A stretch of DNA of 64,000 nt from Rhodospirillaceae bacterium (GTDB taxonomy: Bacteria; Pseudomonadota; Alphaproteobacteria; UBA8366; Aestuariispiraceae): assembly GCA_002709955.1 (NCBI GenBank), contig PAQY01000002.1, positions 170,448 to 234,447 on the forward strand, given 5' to 3'. Shown here in pieces: positions 26,497 to 35,747 of this stretch; position 1 is the stretch's first letter, and each line of letters starts with the position of its first letter. A model generated the notes under the pieces. That model was not told the origin of the DNA and made no database searches. It saw only the letters and a list, made by a program, of their open reading frames with translations. A program made the position numbers and the translations under genes.

Positions 26497-27195
26497 TTAT
26501 CGTGCCTTTTTGGCCAGTTCATTCGGGTCGCGCAGAACATAGCCGCGGCCCCATACGGTTTCGATAAAGTTCTGACCATTCGCGGCATTGGATATCTTTT
26601 TGCGCAATTTGCACACAAAGACATCGATGATCTTTGCCTCCGGCTCGTCCATGCCCCCATACAGGTGGTTCAGGAACATTTCTTTCGTCAGGGTTGCCCC
26701 TTTGCGCAGCGCCAGAAGCTCCATAATCGCGAATTCTTTCCCGGTCAGATGAATGGGACGCCCCTCGACTTCAACTGTGCGGGATTCCAGGTTGATCTTT
26801 AGATCACCCAACGTGATGACAGGTTGGGAATGACCATGGGACCGTCGCACAATGGCCTGAATGCGCGCCATCAACTCGCGCTTATCAAATGGTTTCGTCA
26901 GGTAATCATCGGCACCATAGCCCAGACCCTTGATTTTGTTTTCCATTTGCCCAAGCCCGGACAGGATCAGGACCGGCGTATCAATGCGTGAATCGCGCAG
27001 GCGGCGCAAAACTTCATAGCCATCAATATCGGGTAACATGAGATCCAGGATGATCATGTCATAGTCATACAATTTCCCGATTTCCAGGCCATCCTCGCCC
27101 AGCTCTGAATGGTCGACGATATAGCCTTCAGATTTAAGCATCAGTTCAATGCTTTGCGCTGTTGGCCGATCATCCTCCACAAGTAGTATACGCAT
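26497..27195 (-). CDS. ctrA: Cell-cycle/motility response regulator CtrA
   Basis: CtrA is an OmpR-type DNA-binding regulator that controls flagellar and cell-cycle genes in Alphaproteobacteria. The 232-residue protein has a receiver domain (acidic pair D8/D9, phosphoacceptor D51 in IILDLML, K in LTKPFDK). The winged-helix domain has [12 protein letters not shown] and [12 protein letters not shown]-like segments ending with VWGRGYVL. Length matches Caulobacter CtrA (231). The ATG at 27195 gives the correct N-terminus MRILLVEDD. The C-terminus ends LAKKAR and lacks the two-alanine ClpXP degron of Caulobacter, so cell-cycle proteolysis may be absent. It is divergent from fliI, which is common in this class. 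Confidence 0.95.
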   Translation of the reverse strand: MRILLVEDDRPTAQSIELMLKSEGYIVDHSELGEDGLEIGKLYDYDMIILDLMLPDIDGYEVLRRLRDSRIDTPVLILSGLGQMENKIKGLGYGADDYLTKPFDKRELMARIQAIVRRSHGHSQPVITLGDLKINLESRTVEVEGRPIHLTGKEFAIMELLALRKGATLTKEMFLNHLYGGMDEPEAKIIDVFVCKLRKKISNAANGQNFIETVWGRGYVLRDPNELAKKAR

Positions 27196-27354
27196 GTCAG
27201 TATCCAGTTTTTGGCGTGCAATTGGAATATCGCGGTAAGGTATCACGATGCCGCACCAATAAAAATAGTCATTGCTGTTACACTTACGCAAAGGGGCTGT
27301 TGAAACACCGGAATCTGCCATAGATTTCGGGATAGCAGTATTGAAGGGAATGGC

Positions 27355-28695
27355 GTGTCGACCTTGTTGGAACATCTGATTACGGACCTGTCCCGCATCC
27401 CTGATCGGCGGATATTCGGGCGGGTTGCGGCTGTTCAAGGGATGTTGGTAGAGATTGAAGGAGTCGAAGGGCATCTTTCAATCGGGGATCGATGTGTCCT
27501 GTCCGCACGACGGAACAAGCAAATCATCTGTGAAGTAATCGGGTTCCGGGACCATCGCGCCCTGGCCATGCCCTATGGGGCATTGGAAGGGGTTGCGCTG
27601 GGCGCACGGGCGGAAGTACTGAATTCTGAACCTGTACTGCACCCGACGGAAGACTGGTTGGGGCGTGTGATCAATGCTTTTGCCGAACCGGTTGATGGGA
27701 AAGATCCTTTGCCGGTCGGTGAAACGCCATATCCGATCCGAAGCGCGCCCCCCGCGGCCCATACAAGGCGACGGCTTGGCGGCAAAATCGATTTGGGTGT
27801 GCGGTGTTTGAACACATTTACGACCTGTTGTCGCGGTCAACGGATGGGCATCTTTGCCGGGTCCGGCGTCGGGAAATCTGTCCTGATGGCGATGATGGCA
27901 CGCTTTTCCGAAGCCGAAGTCATTGTCATCGGTCTGATCGGCGAACGGGGCCGCGAGGTACAGGAATTCATTCAGGATGAATTGGGGGAAGAGGGACTGG
28001 CGCGCAGCGTGGTGGTTGTCGCGACGTCTGATGAATCGGCCCTTATGCGGCGCGAGGCGGCACATGTGACGCTGACCGTTGCAGAATATTTCCGCGACCA
28101 GGGTAAGGATGTTCTGTGCCTGATGGACAGCGTCACCCGCTTTGCCATGGCGCAGCGTGAAATTGGGCTATCGGCTGGCGAACCCCCCGCGACCAAGGGC
28201 TATACACCAACGGTTTTTGCCGAGCTTCCCCGTCTGTTGGAACGGGCTGGTCCCGGACCGGATATTGGGACGATTACCGGCCTGTTCACAGTATTGGTTG
28301 AAGGGGACGACCATAACGAACCGATATCGGATGCTGTGCGGGGTATCCTGGATGGTCACATTGTCCTGGATCGCACCATCGCCCATCGCAATCGCTTTCC
28401 GGCGGTCAATATTCTGCGGTCGGTTTCGCGAACCATGCCAGACTGTAACACCCAGGAACAGACACGGCTGGTCAATCGGGCGCGGCAGTTGCTGGCATCC
28501 TATGATGATATGGCGGAATTAATTCGGCTGGGGGCCTATCGCAAAGGGTCTGACCAATTGGTCGATGAAGCGATAGCCTATTACCAGCCGTTGGAAGGGT
28601 TCATTGGACAGGGCAAGAATGAACTGACATCCCTGGAACAAGGCTATACCGATCTTGCGGCGGTTTTAAATGAATCATACGAGACTGCGGGCTGA
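27355..28695 (+). CDS. fliI: Flagellum-specific ATPase FliI
   Basis: FliI is the hexameric ATPase of the flagellar type III export gate. The 446-residue protein shows Walker A GSGVGKS (169-175), the Walker B region [18 protein letters not shown], and the family motif [18 protein letters not shown]. The start is a GTG at 27355 with GAAGGGAA just upstream. fliJ begins within its stop codon (TGATG), so the two are coupled. ctrA lies divergently 160 bases upstream and is the likely regulator. Confidence 0.96.
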   Translation: MSTLLEHLITDLSRIPDRRIFGRVAAVQGMLVEIEGVEGHLSIGDRCVLSARRNKQIICEVIGFRDHRALAMPYGALEGVALGARAEVLNSEPVLHPTEDWLGRVINAFAEPVDGKDPLPVGETPYPIRSAPPAAHTRRRLGGKIDLGVRCLNTFTTCCRGQRMGIFAGSGVGKSVLMAMMARFSEAEVIVIGLIGERGREVQEFIQDELGEEGLARSVVVVATSDESALMRREAAHVTLTVAEYFRDQGKDVLCLMDSVTRFAMAQREIGLSAGEPPATKGYTPTVFAELPRLLERAGPGPDIGTITGLFTVLVEGDDHNEPISDAVRGILDGHIVLDRTIAHRNRFPAVNILRSVSRTMPDCNTQEQTRLVNRARQLLASYDDMAELIRLGAYRKGSDQLVDEAIAYYQPLEGFIGQGKNELTSLEQGYTDLAAVLNESYETAG

Positions 28696-29114
28696 TGGCA
28701 CGGGATACTCTGGACACCCTGATACGCCTAGCGGATGCAGAAATTGACACCGCCCGATTGACATTGCAAAAGATACTGGCGGAAGAAGATGCCGTTCAGG
28801 CGAAATTGAACGAACTCGCAGCTCAGCTGGAGCATGAAACCAGTTTGGCAGCGAAAGACCCTGAGCTTGGCCGACAATATGGCGTCTTTATTGACCATGT
28901 GAAACGGAAACGGCATAAGCTGAACGCACAACTGGATGCTATCCGACCCAAAGTCGAAGCGGCCCGTGATGCATTGGCGGAAGCGTTTGCCAATCAGAAG
29001 AAGTACGAGATCGCAAAGCAGAATCGCAACGACACTGCTGCTGCGGAAGGCAAACGCATAGAAGGCCTGATTCTGGATGAATTGGGGCTGAACGCGTTTC
29101 GACGGTCAAAATAA
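28695..29114 (+). CDS. fliJ: Flagellar export protein FliJ
   Basis: FliJ is the small coiled-coil stalk that sits in the FliI ring and activates export. The 139-residue protein is strongly charged and helical, with heptad-like stretches such as LQKILAEEDAVQAKLNELA and FANQKKYEIAKQNRND. Its start overlaps the fliI stop by one base, which is the usual coupling. The assignment depends on position as much as on sequence, since FliJ is poorly conserved. Confidence 0.85.
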   Translation: MARDTLDTLIRLADAEIDTARLTLQKILAEEDAVQAKLNELAAQLEHETSLAAKDPELGRQYGVFIDHVKRKRHKLNAQLDAIRPKVEAARDALAEAFANQKKYEIAKQNRNDTAAAEGKRIEGLILDELGLNAFRRSK

Positions 29115-29308
29115 GCCCAATCTAACCTTTGGCAGACTGATATATTAGAACTTCATCAATTGAATTTTACGAATATTTGTTCGGTAAGTTTCAGAATATC
29201 GATATTTTATTGTGTTTTTTAAAAGCCAGCACATTCCGTCTGGACTTTATTTTCGCGCTCATAGATAAGGTGCGCGGGTTTGGGGGCTGGATTCGTGAAG
29301 GATTGGCA

Positions 29309-29695
29309 ATGCCCCACACAATGTCATCAACATGGCCGACGCTTGAAATACAGACGTCGGGACAGTTGAGTTTCGACGAGCGTACTGAAATTCTTGCGTC
29401 CCTTGTTGAGAGATTGAAAGAGTCTGCCGTTTCTGTGGTGCATGTCGATCACAGCACCGCTGAACTTATCGGCACGACGGAAGAAGCGCATGCCTTTGGT
29501 CATCGTCTGGCCGAAGCGTTGAAGCCGTTTGAGAAAGTCTTTGTCGCGGTCTTCGTTGGACAAGAAGCCCGCGTTGCGCCGCTGGTCGATATTTCTGTCA
29601 TGATCGCCAAAAAGCTTGGCGTTCACATCTGTACATTCAATGATTTCGACCGATTGGTGTTGCAATCCAGCCGTCATTTTACCGGTCTGATCTAG
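29309..29695 (+). CDS. Hypothetical protein, possible STAS/SpoIIAA-like fold
   Basis: I do not recognise a named family. The 128-residue protein alternates beta strands and helices: VSVVHVDHSTAEL, HAFGHRLAEAL, KVFVAVFVGQ and LGVHICTFNDFDRLVL. This resembles the STAS/SpoIIAA-like fold of anti-anti-sigma-type proteins but lacks a clear phosphorylatable serine motif. I chose the ATG at 29309 behind GAAGGA. The upstream stretch 29115-29300 is AT-rich and holds no other gene. It converges on the QueF-like gene with a 4-base overlap, inside the flagellar region. Confidence 0.45.
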   Translation: MPHTMSSTWPTLEIQTSGQLSFDERTEILASLVERLKESAVSVVHVDHSTAELIGTTEEAHAFGHRLAEALKPFEKVFVAVFVGQEARVAPLVDISVMIAKKLGVHICTFNDFDRLVLQSSRHFTGLI

Positions 29696-30135
29696 AAATT
29701 GGGAAGGCGGGCCAATAGCGCCGCATTGTCCCAGCGCGGGCGGCGGTCTTCAATCAAGACCGCATGACCTGCATCCAGACCATCACGCGACGCCGCGACG
29801 CAGATTTGTAAAAACCGCGGTACCAATTCATTGTTCAGGTCATCCAGAACCATTGCTGCCAGGGATTCCAATGTTTCCGTCACGGGCAGGGCGGCCAGAT
29901 AAATGCCGAATGCCTCTTCCTGTATTAATAATTTATCGGGAACATATCGAAGCGTGATTGTTGCAGCGTCATTGCTGCTTTTCCCAACAACTTTGCACAG
30001 ATAGTCAACCCGTGGCAGGGGATTGTGGGTCGTTTCAATACGCGCCTGGCGTTCCAGCCGTGCCTTAACAATGGCCGCATCCTGGGCCAGGGCATCTGCT
30101 GCGGCTTGTGAAATATCTTTTCTGGTCTCTGTCAT
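29692..30135 (-). CDS. QueF-like tunnelling-fold protein lacking the catalytic loop
   Basis: The 147-residue protein aligns by eye with preQ0 reductase QueF: THNPLPRVDY (compare NPxPxxDY), ATITLRYVPDKLLIQEEAF (compare ATIxIxYxPDxxxVExKS), LDDLNNELVPRFLQI, and an ending near EDRRPRW (compare VEHRRPGW). The segment that carries the catalytic cysteine and aspartate in QueF (PEFTxLCPxTGQPDF) is missing; only about 12 residues separate DY from ATI. It should therefore not reduce preQ0. Its start overlaps the stop of the FliK-like gene (ATGA), and it ends the flagellar series. A binding or structural role is possible. The family call is inference by eye. Confidence 0.55.
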   Translation of the reverse strand: MTETRKDISQAAADALAQDAAIVKARLERQARIETTHNPLPRVDYLCKVVGKSSNDAATITLRYVPDKLLIQEEAFGIYLAALPVTETLESLAAMVLDDLNNELVPRFLQICVAASRDGLDAGHAVLIEDRRPRWDNAALLARLPNF

Positions 30136-31640
30136 ACGGTCAGCCCCTCTGCCCCTGTTCCATGGCTATCGCGATCTGGGACCAAATCAAATTTGGGTGT
30201 CACCATGAAATCCACCCGCCCTGTCAGTCCCAATGCGGTTATGGTGTCCGCGAATAAGTTACGAATATCCTCTCGCCCTTCCGGGGGCAGGGGGCGCTGT
30301 GTTCTAACCATCAGATCGACCTGGCCTTCGCGCGCTAGGCCATCCAGTTGGATGGGACCCAGGCGGCTGAAATCGGCTTCAATGACAAAGCGTTTGGGTT
30401 GCTTGCCATCTCCCTTGCCGCCCTCATCCCCGTCTTTATCGGGTCTGTCGCGGATATACAGGCGGATCTGTTCAACCTGACCATTGCTCATGAAGGGAAG
30501 GGTGCTGACCCGCCATTCCTGCCCTGCGGAGTCACTGGCGCGACCCTGACTTTGCGCCATGTCACGATCCAGCCGGGACAGGGTTCCTGTCTTGGCGCTG
30601 TCTGCGGCTTTCAGGCTGCGGGCGATGTCGCTGCCCAGCCATTTATCGGCCCCACCCTGCCGCAAAGTACCTGCCAGAAAGGCAACCGCCAGGCCCAATT
30701 GTCCATTTGGTTGCGGAATCAGGGATTGCGTTAATCGTTGGGCAGCAGCGGGATCTGACGTGCGCAACAGGGTGATTGCATCCTGTAGGGCCTGAAACCG
30801 TGCGCCCCCCTGATCGGTGCTGATCAGCCCAGGCGCGGGCAGTCGGGGCGTGCCCACCATATCCAGCATTAATTGTGTTCCAGCGGGGGGTGAATTGGGC
30901 AGCGAGATTGAAACCGTGCCAGCAGGGCTTTGCACCAGCGTCCCCCCACTATTGGATTGCCCGGTAACGACGCCTGTGAAGCTTGTGGCCGTTGGGCTGC
31001 CGGTCATTGCCTGCCCCTGGGCGGCAATGCCCAGAACCCGCACCTGAATTATCGTTCCATTCGGCAAGGCCGTCGGTGTGGCAGAAGGGCCGCTAGAGCC
31101 TGCGTTTGGTGTCACGCCTGAACCGGGTGTTTGTCCTGTGGTGCCTGCAGGAATTTGTGTGGTCGAGGGGCTGTTTGCAGCGGGTGACACAATGGTTCCG
31201 GTCAGCACGGATCCCAGTGTCAGATTGGTCACCACGGCGGGCTGTGACACAGCTTGGGCGGGGGCAGTGCCCGCTTGTGACGTGGCTGACTGCTGTTGCC
31301 CGCCTGCCGCAGCGCTGGGATTTCCGGCCTGTGGTTGCAGGGTTAAAGTCGTTGGTGTCCCCAGGGATTGCAGGGCCACGGCAAGGCTGGTGCCTGTCGG
31401 CAGGGCCAGGGTGCTCTGTACCGTCAGGGATTGTCCCGATTGTGTTGTCAGCGTTAATTGACCGGGTTCAGGTCTGGCCGTGACTTGTGCCGCAATGCTG
31501 CCGCCATTCTGCAAGCTTTGCAGCAAGGCCGGGGGGATGCTTGGTATTGTGGCCGTACCGGATGGCAGCGGCGACGCTGTGGCGGTGCCAGCCGTGCTGA
31601 CGGGAACGGACCCCGTAGAAGGCGTTGTTGGTGTCTGCAT
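30132..31640 (-). CDS. FliK-like hook-length-control family protein (second copy)
   Basis: The first 230 residues are low-complexity and rich in Thr, Ser, Pro, Gly and Gln, like the disordered ruler part of FliK. The C-terminal part (KRFVIEADFSRLGPIQLDGL, then RTQRPLPPEGREDIRNLFAD) resembles the Flg_hook/FliK C-terminal domain with its internal helical pair. It follows flhG in the same series. I chose the ATG at 31640 (MQTPTTPS); an ATG at 31733 or GTG at 31748 would extend it, with poor ribosome-binding sites. A canonical fliK is present elsewhere in the window (45449-46984), so this may be a paralogue with a different role. Confidence 0.65.
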   Translation of the reverse strand: MQTPTTPSTGSVPVSTAGTATASPLPSGTATIPSIPPALLQSLQNGGSIAAQVTARPEPGQLTLTTQSGQSLTVQSTLALPTGTSLAVALQSLGTPTTLTLQPQAGNPSAAAGGQQQSATSQAGTAPAQAVSQPAVVTNLTLGSVLTGTIVSPAANSPSTTQIPAGTTGQTPGSGVTPNAGSSGPSATPTALPNGTIIQVRVLGIAAQGQAMTGSPTATSFTGVVTGQSNSGGTLVQSPAGTVSISLPNSPPAGTQLMLDMVGTPRLPAPGLISTDQGGARFQALQDAITLLRTSDPAAAQRLTQSLIPQPNGQLGLAVAFLAGTLRQGGADKWLGSDIARSLKAADSAKTGTLSRLDRDMAQSQGRASDSAGQEWRVSTLPFMSNGQVEQIRLYIRDRPDKDGDEGGKGDGKQPKRFVIEADFSRLGPIQLDGLAREGQVDLMVRTQRPLPPEGREDIRNLFADTITALGLTGRVDFMVTPKFDLVPDRDSHGTGAEGLTV

Positions 31641-31797
31641 CTTTCGTCCAGCCGGTTCTCCGGCCGCCCTTCTGATGTCCAAGTGTATCACAGTCCAGGG
31701 GCTGAGTCCGTTCTGACCCAGTATCCCAGACATGCTTGGAAGAAACACGCAATATTCAGGCCATTTGACCCGTCATGGTGCGGCTGGTTTCGAAGGG

Positions 31798-32550
31798 TCA
31801 GAAAAGAGTGCGGGCGATTGCCTCAACATCTGTTGCTGCCTCTGACGTCGGGGACCGGGTGATCAGGGGCTGTTGCGCGCGAATAGCCTCTCGCACACGG
31901 GGGTCCCGACGGACAATCCCGGCCAGACCTGGCGTGCGCTTCAGGAAGCCCTGACAGGATTTCGCCAGCGTGTCATAGGTCTTGCGGCCCCGATTGGCGC
32001 TTTCCGCGGTATTCACGACGACCTGGATATCCATGCCTGGATGGCTGGCCCAGCCCAGTTTGATAAAGGCATATCCGTCGGTCAGGGAGGTTGGCTCATC
32101 ATTCACCAACAGCATCACGCGGGACGCCTGGGCGGCCAGCATCTGTACGGTCTTGTCCACACCCGCGCCCAGATCGATCAGGACATGTTGATAGCTGCCT
32201 GCCAGCGCGGTCAGTTCCCGCCCAACCCGTTCGATGCGGGGCGGGGGCAGGGTCGCCAGACTGCCGCTGCCGCTGCGCCCGGCCAGCACATCGAAATTGC
32301 CTTCCGGGAAACGCTCCACGCATTGGCTCATCCGGGCCTTGCCTGCGATGGCCTGGCCCAAATCATGTTTCGGCATCAGGCCCAGTTGGATATCAATATT
32401 GGCCAGCCCCAGATCACCATCGAACAACAGGACCTTCCGCCCGGCGCGGGCCAGGGCATGGGCCAGGGTGATGGCAAACCAGGTCTTTCCAACCCCGCCC
32501 TTACCAGACGCTATGGCGATCAGATTGTTGGTGGGCCCTTCAGGCGTCAT
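31798..32550 (-). CDS. flhG: MinD-like flagellar number regulator FlhG
   Basis: FlhG (FleN/YlxH) is a ParA/MinD ATPase that limits flagellar number and acts with FlhF. The 250-residue protein has the deviant Walker A KGGVGKT (residues 17-23), LLFDGDLGLANIDIQLGL, and HVLIDLGAGVD as Walker A'/B motifs. Its start overlaps the flhF stop by 4 bases. The order flhA-flhF-flhG is the widespread polar-flagellum arrangement. The terminal amphipathic helix expected for membrane binding is not obvious. Confidence 0.92.
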   Translation of the reverse strand: MTPEGPTNNLIAIASGKGGVGKTWFAITLAHALARAGRKVLLFDGDLGLANIDIQLGLMPKHDLGQAIAGKARMSQCVERFPEGNFDVLAGRSGSGSLATLPPPRIERVGRELTALAGSYQHVLIDLGAGVDKTVQMLAAQASRVMLLVNDEPTSLTDGYAFIKLGWASHPGMDIQVVVNTAESANRGRKTYDTLAKSCQGFLKRTPGLAGIVRRDPRVREAIRAQQPLITRSPTSEAATDVEAIARTLF

Positions 32551-33530
32551 GATGCGCGCACTCCTTTGTCGCGGACATCCACAGTCTCCTTAGCCTCATT
32601 CGGCAGCAATAGACGGGCCAGCAAGGCTGGATCCAGGGGGGTCAACCCGGCACCAATTTCTGGTGCCATGGATACATCGGTCAGGCTTATCCCTGCAGCA
32701 TCTGCGGCCGATAGAACCGACCCCAATCTTTTGGCCATATCCAGGCCGGTTGTAAGCAGAATGGTGGGGCCAACCGGGCGGAAGGCTTCAGCCAGATCGG
32801 CGGCTTCCTGTGCATCGCGACCGGCGGTCAGAACCAGCACGGTCAAGGGCTTGCCTGCTTCCGCCAATTCCACCAGATGGGCCAGATCCTTCATATTATA
32901 AGGATTGGTTCCTGGCGTGTCGATGACGACCATTTCCTTGCGTTTGATATGGGTCAGGATGGACCCCAGCGATTCTGCATCGGGCGCTTCATAAAAGGTC
33001 GCGTCCAGCCGGTCTGCATAGGCACGCAATTGGTCAATTGCGGTGACCCGCACGGGGTCTGCGGCAACAAGGTTGATGTCAAAATCCCCCGCCAGTGCAG
33101 CACGCGCTGCGATTTTGGCACAGCTGACGGTCTTGCCTACCCCGGGCGGGCCAATCAGCATGATAGGCGCATCGCCTGGACGTTGCGGCAGCGCGGCGAA
33201 GGTGAAGACCCGCGCCAGGGCCCCCGCCAGAACCTGGGTTGGGCTGTTGTCTGTGCCGTCCGTTGCGGCTTCGATCAGCCGGTCAATCAGGGGATTTGGC
33301 ACACCATGCTGTTCCAGCGCGCTGGTCAGATATTCCAGGGTTTCTTCTGAGGCCCCGTCGCTGAAAAAGTCAAAATTCTGTTCATCGGGGTCAATGGCTG
33401 CGGTAACCCTTGCGCCGCGACTGGCGTCATCTTCGTGTGTCGCCACAATGATGGCATGGGACCCCAATGTCTGGCGCACAAGTTCTAATGCACCAGCAAG
33501 CGTCTCTGCGTGAAAGGTCTTAAGTCTCAT
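32547..33530 (-). CDS. flhF: SRP-type GTPase FlhF, flagellar placement protein
   Basis: FlhF marks the site of (usually polar) flagella. The 327-residue protein has a basic N-terminal B domain starting MRLKTFHAET and containing LGSHAIIVATHED. A GTPase (NG) domain follows, with GPPGVGKT (127-134), the DTPG motif (VVIDTPGTNPYN) and a late TTGLDMAKRLG corresponding to G4. flhG overlaps its end, and flhA stands 21 bases upstream. Polar flagellation is inferred from flhF-flhG presence. Confidence 0.93.
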   Translation of the reverse strand: MRLKTFHAETLAGALELVRQTLGSHAIIVATHEDDASRGARVTAAIDPDEQNFDFFSDGASEETLEYLTSALEQHGVPNPLIDRLIEAATDGTDNSPTQVLAGALARVFTFAALPQRPGDAPIMLIGPPGVGKTVSCAKIAARAALAGDFDINLVAADPVRVTAIDQLRAYADRLDATFYEAPDAESLGSILTHIKRKEMVVIDTPGTNPYNMKDLAHLVELAEAGKPLTVLVLTAGRDAQEAADLAEAFRPVGPTILLTTGLDMAKRLGSVLSAADAAGISLTDVSMAPEIGAGLTPLDPALLARLLLPNEAKETVDVRDKGVRAS

Positions 33531-33551
33531 AGATTACTCATACCGGGCCGC

Positions 33552-35681
33552 TCAAATTTGGTCCACCGTCTTGATTTTGGCCTTGGGGGGGATTTCGTTC
33601 TGGCTGATCACAACGGTGACCGGACGGAATCGCTCAATAACGGATCGGACAAAGGGGCGAATAGGCGGGCTGACCAACAGGGCTGGGGTTTCACCCTGCA
33701 TGGCCTGGCGCTCAAAGACAGTTCGGACCTGATTGATAAAGTCCTGTAACTTTGACGGGGCCATGGCCAATTGGCGTTCTTCGCCCTGTCCGACGATGCT
33801 TTCCTGAAAGCTTTGTTCCCAGGCGGGCGACAGGGTGACCAGCGCCACAAAGCCAGAGCTGTTGGTGTTGTTGTCGGAAATCTGTCGCGCCAGACGGGAT
33901 CGCACATGTTCCGTGATCTGGGTCAGGTTGCGGGTATAGCCAACGGCCTCTGCAACGCCTTCCAGAATTGTCGGCAGGTCACGGATGGAGACCCGTTCGG
34001 TCAATAGGTTTTGCAAGACACGCTGCACAGCCCCCATGCTGATGGCGCTGGGGATCAGGTCGGATACCAGTTTTTGTTGACCCTGTGGCAGTTCGTCCAA
34101 CAGCTTCTGTGTTTCTGCATAGGACAACAGCTCGGACATATGGTCCTTAATGATCTCTGTCAGATGGGTGGTGATGACGGTCGCGCTGTCAACGACGGTA
34201 TAGCCCCGGAACATTGCTTCTTCGCGCTGATTGTCCTGAATCCAGACAGCAGGCAGGCCAAAGGTTGGTTCCACGGTTGCTTCGCCTGGCAGGGAAATCT
34301 TCTCCCCGCGCGGGTCCATACATAACTGCATCGCGGGGCGCAGGTCACCGCGACCGGCCTCAATTTCCTTAACCCGGATGATATAAGTGTTCGCCGGCAG
34401 TTGCAGGTTATCCTGAATGCGAACAGCGGGCATGACGAATCCAAGGTCTGACGCCAATTGACGGCGCAGCGCCTTGATCTGGTCTGTTAGTTTATGTTCC
34501 TGTGATGCATTGATCAGGGGCAACAGGCCATACCCCAATTCCAGCCGGATCAAATCAATTTGCAGGGCAGAGGAGATCGGCTCGTCCTTGGGCACGGCTT
34601 CTGAGGCGGCTTCTTCATCCAGAATGCGGGATTCTTCGTCCAGCTTCTTCTTCGCATTGGCTTGGGAAACCAGGAAGGCCGCAGTCCCCGCCAGGGCGGC
34701 CATCGTCAGGAAGGGCCAGGCAGGAATACCAGGGATCATCGCCATCAATGTCAACAGCGCCGCCGCGATCCCCAGCGCGCTGGGATAACCGGATAACTGA
34801 CCAAACAGGGCCTTGTCGGTTGCGCCGGTGACGCCTGCCTTGGTGACCAGCATACCGGCCGCGACAGATACGATCAGGGCCGGAATCTGGCTGACCAGAC
34901 CATCGCCGATGGTCAGCAGCGTATAGTTTTCCGCTGCATCAGCCAAAGACATATCGCGTTGAACCACGCCAATTATGATCCCGCCGACGATATTAATGAA
35001 TGTGATCAGGATACCGGCAATGGCATCGCCGCGCACGAATTTGGATGCACCATCCATGGCCCCGAAGAATGAGCTTTCGCTTTCCAGGTCTTTGCGCCGT
35101 TTGCGCGCCTGATCCTCATTCACCAGGCCAGCGGATAAATCGGCATCAATCGCCATTTGCTTTCCGGGCATGGCGTCCAAGGTGAAGCGGGCCGCGACTT
35201 CGGCGATACGCCCGGCACCCTTGGTGATAACGATAAAGTTGATCAATACCAGGATGGAAAAGACAATCACCCCGATGACATAGTTACCGCCCGCGACAAA
35301 GCCGCCAAATGCCTCAATCACCTGACCGGCGGCGTTGGTGCCTGTATGCCCTTCCGACAGGATCAACCGGGTGGAGGCAACGTTCAGCCCCAGCCTCAAC
35401 ATAGTGGAAATCAGCAGAATTGTTGGAAAACTGGTCAATTCCAGTGGGCTTTGAATAAAGACAACGGTCATCAGGATGACCACCGCCAGGGTAATGGATA
35501 TCGTCAGGGACAGATCCAACAGCCATGTTGGCAGGGGGATCAGCAACAACACCAGAATGGCCATAATGCCAATGGGCAGGAACAGCTCCGGGCTGGTCAT
35601 ACCCGCACGAATGCGGCGCCCGGTGACGCTGTTAAATCCCGTTGTTCCGGGTGTCTTTTCTGTCCCTTCCGTCTGCGACAT
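33552..35681 (-). CDS. flhA: Flagellar export gate protein FlhA
   Basis: FlhA forms the nonameric export gate ring. The 709-residue protein has about eight N-terminal membrane segments up to residue 330. It carries the FHIPEP-type loop region (FVIVITKGAGRIAEVAARFTLD... followed by MPGKQMAIDADLSAGL, which I quote in parts). A large cytoplasmic domain follows, with LGYGLLPLIN. The length is normal. It follows flbD after 66 bases that contain a perfect hairpin. Confidence 0.96.
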   Translation of the reverse strand: MSQTEGTEKTPGTTGFNSVTGRRIRAGMTSPELFLPIGIMAILVLLLIPLPTWLLDLSLTISITLAVVILMTVVFIQSPLELTSFPTILLISTMLRLGLNVASTRLILSEGHTGTNAAGQVIEAFGGFVAGGNYVIGVIVFSILVLINFIVITKGAGRIAEVAARFTLDAMPGKQMAIDADLSAGLVNEDQARKRRKDLESESSFFGAMDGASKFVRGDAIAGILITFINIVGGIIIGVVQRDMSLADAAENYTLLTIGDGLVSQIPALIVSVAAGMLVTKAGVTGATDKALFGQLSGYPSALGIAAALLTLMAMIPGIPAWPFLTMAALAGTAAFLVSQANAKKKLDEESRILDEEAASEAVPKDEPISSALQIDLIRLELGYGLLPLINASQEHKLTDQIKALRRQLASDLGFVMPAVRIQDNLQLPANTYIIRVKEIEAGRGDLRPAMQLCMDPRGEKISLPGEATVEPTFGLPAVWIQDNQREEAMFRGYTVVDSATVITTHLTEIIKDHMSELLSYAETQKLLDELPQGQQKLVSDLIPSAISMGAVQRVLQNLLTERVSIRDLPTILEGVAEAVGYTRNLTQITEHVRSRLARQISDNNTNSSGFVALVTLSPAWEQSFQESIVGQGEERQLAMAPSKLQDFINQVRTVFERQAMQGETPALLVSPPIRPFVRSVIERFRPVTVVISQNEIPPKAKIKTVDQI

Positions 35682-35714
35682 GGCTTTTAGCCACTCCTTA
35701 TGACGTCACACCCG

Positions 35715-35731
35715 GTGGCGCATTGCGCCAC
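35715..35731. repeat. Perfect hairpin between flbD and flhA
   Basis: GTGGCGC and GCGCCAC are exact 7-bp complements separated by ATT. The hairpin lies 34 bases upstream of the flhA start and 17 bases after the flbD stop. There is no following T-run in either direction, so it is more likely an RNA-processing or stability element, or a protein site, than a terminator. Confidence 0.45.
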
Positions 35732-35747
35732 ACATTCACCACATCTG

